16,980 nucleotides of DNA from an uncultured Methanomethylovorans sp. Lineage in GTDB: Archaea; Halobacteriota; Methanosarcinia; Methanosarcinales; Methanosarcinaceae. Positions 13,944-16,980 of this stretch are shown piece by piece (within the stretch, counting starts at the first letter, position 1; each line of letters starts with the position of its first letter). Both the position numbers and the translations under genes were made by a program. The stretch covers positions 1-16,980 of the forward strand of contig CALBTS010000512.1 in NCBI GenBank assembly GCA_937968035.1. The letters run 5' to 3'. The notes beneath the pieces were generated by a model, which was given only the letters and a program-made list of their open reading frames with translations, was not told the origin of the DNA and searched no databases.

Positions 13944-14032
13944 TTTTTGCCAGACAACATCATGAACCCTTGTAAGGGTACCAACCGAGTTAACGCCACG
14001 GTGGTAAAACGATGTGGGCAGTCTGCCAAAAA
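13944..14032. other. Long imperfect inverted repeat with internal hairpin
   Basis: TTTTTGCCAGAC (13944-13955) pairs with GTCTGCCAAAAA (14021-14032) at 11 of 12 positions. Just inside, ACATC (13957-13961) pairs with GATGT (14011-14015). The interior holds a perfect hairpin ACCCTT-gt-AAGGGT (13966-13979). A 68-codon frame through it was rejected. It may be a structured RNA, a recombination site or a leader of the next gene; no terminal T-run marks it as a terminator. Confidence 0.4.
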
Positions 14033-14103
14033 TGTTAAAAAAGACTTCCATATTGATCTTGATGTGAAAAGTAACTTGTTGTTTGACAATAACTATTTAC
14101 ATT

Positions 14104-14433
14104 ATGACGAAAGAACTAGATATCAGAATAAGTCGTCCAGACGGGTGGATTGAAGAGTATGAGGACGATTCGATGTTGTATCTATCAGGACTTTTTGATT
14201 TGTTTAATTTCATGATGTATCCAACAACATTCGCTATCAACTATTTCACTGAGAAAGGATGGAAATTCTATTCATCACCATCTGAAGATGAAATCTGGCT
14301 TTCTAACTTTGCTGTCAATAAGATGATAGGAATAAAATCTTATAGGATGAGTGATACCGATTACTGGAAAGTTCAAGAAATAAATCGGTGGGACTGTGTG
14401 TCACTGGATGCTAATCTTTTCTACCTCAATTGA
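14104..14433 (+). CDS. Uncharacterised acidic protein, 109 aa
   Basis: The natural start is ATG 14104; the frame is open from a TTG at 14083. The 109-residue product is acidic and rich in aromatic residues (ISRPDGWIEEYEDDSMLYL, FNFMMYPTTFAINYFTEKGW, EIWLSNFAVNKMIG, VQEINRWDCVSLDANLFYLN). It looks like a soluble globular protein. I do not recognise the family and the neighbours give no hint. Confidence 0.5.
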   Translation: MTKELDIRISRPDGWIEEYEDDSMLYLSGLFDLFNFMMYPTTFAINYFTEKGWKFYSSPSEDEIWLSNFAVNKMIGIKSYRMSDTDYWKVQEINRWDCVSLDANLFYLN

Positions 14434-14448
14434 ATTTTATTCCTTCAT

Positions 14449-14473
14449 AAATCAATTTTCAACATGTTGATTT
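14449..14473. promoter_or_regulatory. Palindrome between two small genes
   Basis: TCAACATGTTGA (14459-14470) is a perfect 12-bp palindrome. Alternatively AAATCAA (14449-14455) pairs with TTGATTT (14467-14473) as an A/T-rich hairpin running into T's. Either an operator for the following gene or a weak terminator of the preceding one. Confidence 0.35.
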
Positions 14474-14508
14474 TACTAGGTACCTTTGGACTGTAAAATT
14501 GATAATCA

Positions 14509-14769
14509 ATGAAAAAGAGCAGTACCAAGAAGGTAGGGAAATATATCATCCCGATGTTATCGGCTGGTTTAACAATCTCACTCCTTCAGAGTCAAGAACG
14601 AGTGATTAGAGTAACCGAAATTCCATTCCATTCTCCAGAGCCTCACTGGGAAGAACCCTTTTCTCACGATTACCTTGGATTAATGCGGGATAAAACAGTT
14701 CCAGTTGCAACTGGTACTAGTACTTTCCTGACCTTTGGTGAAGGTAATTCCGACTCCAATCCCTATTGA
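14509..14769 (+). CDS. Small exported or membrane-anchored protein, 86 aa
   Basis: The N-terminus has a lysine-rich start (MKKSSTKKVGK) followed by a hydrophobic stretch (YIIPMLSAGLTISLL), as in a signal peptide or a single membrane anchor. The rest is polar and proline-rich with no cysteines (VTEIPFHSPEPHWEEPFSHD, TSTFLTFGEGNSDSNPY). No family recognised. The next gene begins 6 nt after the stop, so they are probably expressed together. Confidence 0.5.
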   Translation: MKKSSTKKVGKYIIPMLSAGLTISLLQSQERVIRVTEIPFHSPEPHWEEPFSHDYLGLMRDKTVPVATGTSTFLTFGEGNSDSNPY

Positions 14770-14775
14770 AACAAC

Positions 14776-15072
14776 ATGTATATCTCAGATCTGACCCATT
14801 TCTTGGACGAAACGGGTAACATCCCAAAAGAAATGCCTACAGAAGCCCGTGAAATGGCGGGTTTCCTCGCTATGGTTGTTGATCTAACAACGGAGAGGAA
14901 GAATACAGTACTATCTCCGACTGCCTTGTGGTGCTTCAATAAGGGATGTAATGGAATTATCAATACTACCTTAACCCCAAACCTCAAAGAAATTCACTGG
15001 CATTGCCCAAGTTGTAATACTGAGGGCATAATCCGTAACTGGCAAGAAACGAAGTGGAATAATATCAAATGA
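14776..15072 (+). CDS. Zinc-ribbon protein, 98 aa
   Basis: The N-terminal part is helical (KEMPTEAREMAGFLAMVVDL). The C-terminal half carries CFNKGC (Cys53, Cys58) and CPSC (Cys77, Cys80), a four-cysteine zinc ribbon, ending in the motif GIIRNWQETKW. The pattern 'C....C.G.i.......i.W.CP.C...G.i.nW..T.W' is familiar from uncharacterised small proteins in many bacteria. Function unknown; zinc binding is inferred from the cysteines. Confidence 0.6.
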   Translation: MYISDLTHFLDETGNIPKEMPTEAREMAGFLAMVVDLTTERKNTVLSPTALWCFNKGCNGIINTTLTPNLKEIHWHCPSCNTEGIIRNWQETKWNNIK

Positions 15073-15158
15073 CTGTCATTCGATCACTTCGCTGGACGGG
15101 GTTTGTTTTCGATTCTACAAGAGATCTCAATTATCCTGTTGTGTATTACGGCTTGTGA
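15069..15158 (+). CDS. Possible 29-aa frame overlapping the zinc-ribbon stop
   Basis: An ATGA overlap at 15069-15072 opens a short frame (MTVIRSLRWTGFVFDSTRD ... YYGL). The coupling geometry and the unbiased hydrophobic/aromatic content are suggestive, but at 29 codons it could easily be chance or the remnant of a longer gene. Confidence 0.2.
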   Translation: MTVIRSLRWTGFVFDSTRDLNYPVVYYGL

Positions 15159-15194
15159 ACTGGATGTCCCAGGACCAACCAGATTAACCAAGGT

Positions 15195-15212
15195 TGGTGT
15201 TAACGAACACCA
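15195..15212. terminator. Hairpin between converging genes
   Basis: TGGTGTT-aacg-AACACCA is a perfect 7-bp stem with a tetraloop, between the zinc-ribbon gene (plus) and the 194-aa gene (minus). ACCAACC (15176-15182) can pair with GGTTGGT (15192-15198) as an alternative. No T-run, so termination is uncertain. Confidence 0.35.
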
Positions 15213-15254
15213 TACCCAATGTTACATTCCGCTTTAACTTCAGAGGAAATTTTG

Positions 15255-15839
15255 TTATACGGCGATTTTTGTGAGGTTTCCATTGGTGCCATTGGTTAGA
15301 AATTGTAATCGTTTAAAATTAAATTTGGCAATAGGATTTGACCTTGCCACCACCTCATATTCAAGCAATAATGACTGGTAAAGGATATCCAATGGTTGGT
15401 TGATATACTTTGAAAGTATCGATGCGAACTTTTCGTTGGATTGGTCTATCATCCCACGCCCAATCTTGTAGAACCCTTCCATATAAGCCTCCCTTATTTC
15501 ACTAATGAACATCCCGCTGCATAATCCTGAAAGTCCATAAGTTTCAAGGAATTGGTCAGCGTAGCACCAGATATAGATGCAGCTTGATTTTCGTAAAAGT
15601 GAGTCCACCATTGAACCATCAACAATGAACAGACCTGAATTTCGAAATTGTCCTGGATTCATCAGGCCGAACGGGGCACCATGACCGAGCATGATTATCC
15701 GTTCATGAGATTCAATAAGGCCATGGACTTCAGACTTGGATATCCCACCTTGGATGACTGTTGTGTCTTCAAGGTTGGCATAAATCCGTGTAAGGAATTC
15801 TGTCGTGGGATCTTCGGGATGGATAACGAGTGTTTTCAT
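15255..15839 (-). CDS. Conserved 194-aa protein, possibly caspase-like
   Basis: The start MKTLVIHPEDPTTEFLTRIY is like a group of uncharacterised proteins I recall from Bacteroidota genomes. Two blocks stand out: RIIMLGHGAPFGLMNPGQF with His53 in GHG, and SCIYIWCYADQFLETYGLSG with Cys92 in WCYAD. A strand ending in a Gly-His-Gly and a later strand ending in Cys is the arrangement of the catalytic dyad in caspase-fold peptidases (CHAT, gingipain and clostripain relatives). I therefore infer a possible cysteine peptidase or an inactive relative. The C-terminal third is helical and polar. It stands alone on the minus strand, and its target is unknown. Confidence 0.6.
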   Translation of the reverse strand: MKTLVIHPEDPTTEFLTRIYANLEDTTVIQGGISKSEVHGLIESHERIIMLGHGAPFGLMNPGQFRNSGLFIVDGSMVDSLLRKSSCIYIWCYADQFLETYGLSGLCSGMFISEIREAYMEGFYKIGRGMIDQSNEKFASILSKYINQPLDILYQSLLLEYEVVARSNPIAKFNFKRLQFLTNGTNGNLTKIAV

Positions 15840-16219
15840 TCTGGGGCCAATGTAAAGCCAGTTTTAGAGATTGCCAAACATTGTCAAAGCCAGATTTTAT
15901 GGGCCAGTACGACGAATTGAGTTGAATAAGCAAAACGGAAGTAATTTTCACTCCAGACCACTCAAATTTTGCACTGGTGACACTGAAACCTCATTGGCTA
16001 TGTTGACCCCTATCCATAAACAATAATCGTTCTGGCCTTGCATAAAGGGATTACCATTACCTCAACTGAAATCTGCACAGGTTGAATGGACATGGATGGA
16101 GATTAACAAGCCATTTTGTAATATTTTGCTGCACAAAATAATTATCTGTTTCAGAATAAAATGTTTTTGTCTTTATATGTTAAAATGCTAGGGCCCAGCT
16201 AAATAAATCTACGAAAATA
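15840..16219. other. Intergenic region with no recognisable gene
   Basis: I see no coding frame of note. There is an A/T-rich inverted pair ATTTTGT ... ACAAAAT near 16113-16139. The promoter of the gene at 16276 follows directly. Confidence 0.4.
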
Positions 16220-16257
16220 TTTGGCCCATTCAAAAAATGCGCTTATGATTGCGCCCC
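16220..16257 (+). promoter_or_regulatory. Promoter of the right-hand small operon
   Basis: TTTG (16220-16223), exactly 20 nt, then TATGATTG (16244-16251), followed by GCGCCCC and a T/A-rich leader to ATG 16276. This is the best full Bacteroidota-type promoter on the plus strand and shares its core with the sites before the integrase and metallopeptidase genes. Confidence 0.6.
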
Positions 16258-16275
16258 AATTTTAAAAAAGAAAAT

Positions 16276-16518
16276 ATGAAAACAAGAGATTACAATCCTC
16301 CGATGACGAAAGAGGAAAAAAGAATGTACCAGGAAATAAACAGGTACTATGACAGACATAACTATTATCAGAGATTATGCAAGTCGAGAAGTTTGGGAAT
16401 GTGTCAAAACACTGGCAGATTTTACATTGTGGATACACTTTCCAATACCGTTCTGGCCTTAAATGTGAATCTTGAAAGATTGCAGAATGAGATTAAAGAA
16501 CTGATAGACAACCAATAA
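16276..16518 (+). CDS. Small uncharacterised protein, 80 aa
   Basis: The frame is open from a TTG at 16249, but that codon lies in the promoter; ATG 16276 is the natural start. The product is basic and helical with many tyrosines at the N-terminus (YQEINRYYDRHNYYQRLC), then a short strand pair (GRFYIVDTLSNTVLALNVNL) and a C-terminal helix (ERLQNEIKELIDNQ). No family recognised. Next gene starts 16 nt after the stop. Confidence 0.55.
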   Translation: MKTRDYNPPMTKEEKRMYQEINRYYDRHNYYQRLCKSRSLGMCQNTGRFYIVDTLSNTVLALNVNLERLQNEIKELIDNQ

Positions 16519-16534
16519 CTTAATTTATAGGATT

Positions 16535-16837
16535 ATGTCCGATTTTAAAATGGCTCATAAAATGGAGAAGGAAGGTTATTCAAAGGATATTAAGCACTTC
16601 AAAGTGCGAGCTGAATGTCTAGATGATGTTCTTCTATTCATCCATAGAATGCCAACGAATATGTGGGAAATGAAAATTCTCCAAGTGGGAAAGTTACCAG
16701 ATGTTGAATTTGAATTTAAAACTACAATGACCTTGGATGAAATCCTGGATATCTTAAGTAACCAGGTCGATAGCCATGTCATGATGGAAACATTGAGACC
16801 TGTCGAAGAATATACGGGTGAACGGAGCAAATATTGA
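16535..16837 (+). CDS. Small uncharacterised protein, 100 aa
   Basis: Second gene of the small operon. It reads as an alpha/beta protein: KHFKVRAECLDDVLLFIHRM, MWEMKILQVGKLPDVEFEFK, MTLDEILDILSNQVDSHVMM. The charged C-terminus ends in VEEYTGERSKY. The layout of strand, helix and strand is compatible with a small ferredoxin-like fold, but I cannot assign a family. Small operons of such proteins are typical of mobile elements. Confidence 0.5.
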   Translation: MSDFKMAHKMEKEGYSKDIKHFKVRAECLDDVLLFIHRMPTNMWEMKILQVGKLPDVEFEFKTTMTLDEILDILSNQVDSHVMMETLRPVEEYTGERSKY

Positions 16838-16900
16838 GGAAGGACTTCACCAACCAGACAAACTTTCTTAACTTTAATACCTCAGGTAAATCATACTGCA

Positions 16901-16980
16901 ATGAATTACAAGATAGTAACTTCCAGTTCGGCCGAACATCTGTCGGCAAAGGTCAATGAGTTAATAAAAGAAGGATGGAA
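16901..16980 (+). CDS. DUF1737-like protein, N-terminal part (cut by the window edge)
   Basis: ATG 16901 opens a frame reaching the right edge: MNYKIVTSSSAEHLSAKVNE then LIKEGW. The pattern 'YKiv....eeL...VNelikeGW' is that of DUF1737-like small proteins, whose next residues usually read 'p.GG'. Function unknown. It lies 63 nt after the previous gene on the same strand. The sequence beyond 16980 is not available. Confidence 0.55.
   Translation, partial: MNYKIVTSSSAEHLSAKVNELIKEGW

Noticed and set aside
13966..14010. Possible attC or integron-type site (GTTAAC with flanking pairing)
   Set aside because: No second matching core sites, no integron integrase and no cassette arrangement nearby.
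13947..14153. 68-codon plus-strand frame after the CBS gene
   Set aside because: It runs through the 90-nt structured element and overlaps the better gene at 14104.
15648..15920. 90-codon plus-strand frame
   Set aside because: Antisense to the N-terminal half of the 194-aa gene, whose protein has clear conserved blocks.
1..16980. CRISPR array or transposon ends
   Set aside because: No regularly spaced direct repeats, no transposase gene and no paired terminal inverted repeats with target duplications were seen.

Overview
The window looks like an accessory island or mobile element of a Bacteroidota-type bacterium. The evidence is an A/T-rich sequence, start sites with little Shine-Dalgarno signal, and several promoter-like sites of the Bacteroidota type (TTG, about 20 nt, then TAnn(A/T)TTG) placed a fixed short distance before start codons. 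The phylum assignment is inference; there are no rRNA or tRNA genes to confirm it.

Layout. 1-1390: a truncated SF2 helicase remnant, then a two-gene unit of a ribbon-helix-helix regulator and a small helical protein, flanked by copies of a dispersed repeat. 1603-4078: a membrane-anchored HExxH protein (minus strand), then a catalytic-core-only tyrosine recombinase, a GNAT-like protein and an unknown protein (plus strand). 4163-6123: a helix-turn-helix and coiled-coil protein and a small protein on the minus strand. They are separated by about 590 nt without a convincing gene but packed with inverted repeats, including an RNA-like hairpin ending in six T.

6279-13152 is the core: two divergent operons. 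Rightward are vsr, an EcoRII/Dcm-type cytosine-C5 methyltransferase, an EcoRII-type restriction endonuclease with both domains and all expected catalytic residues, and a 64-aa protein. CCWGG is the strongly implied target. Leftward are a small helical protein, a large GHKL (MutL/MORC-like) ATPase, and two conserved uncharacterised proteins, tightly spaced. The ATPase appears to carry a frameshift: its natural N-terminus lies in another frame starting at ATG 9721. The two operons share a 195-nt intergenic region with a good leftward promoter and two palindromes. I infer a combined defence locus: EcoRII-type restriction-modification with Vsr mismatch repair plus a GHKL-ATPase module of unknown mechanism.

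13224-16980: a HEPN-like/CBS-domain protein, a 90-nt structured element, several small unknown proteins (one secreted or membrane-anchored, one zinc ribbon), a possible caspase-like protein with a GHG...WC dyad, and a small operon running to the right edge, ending in a partial DUF1737-like gene. No CRISPR array, rRNA, tRNA or recognisable insertion sequence was seen.
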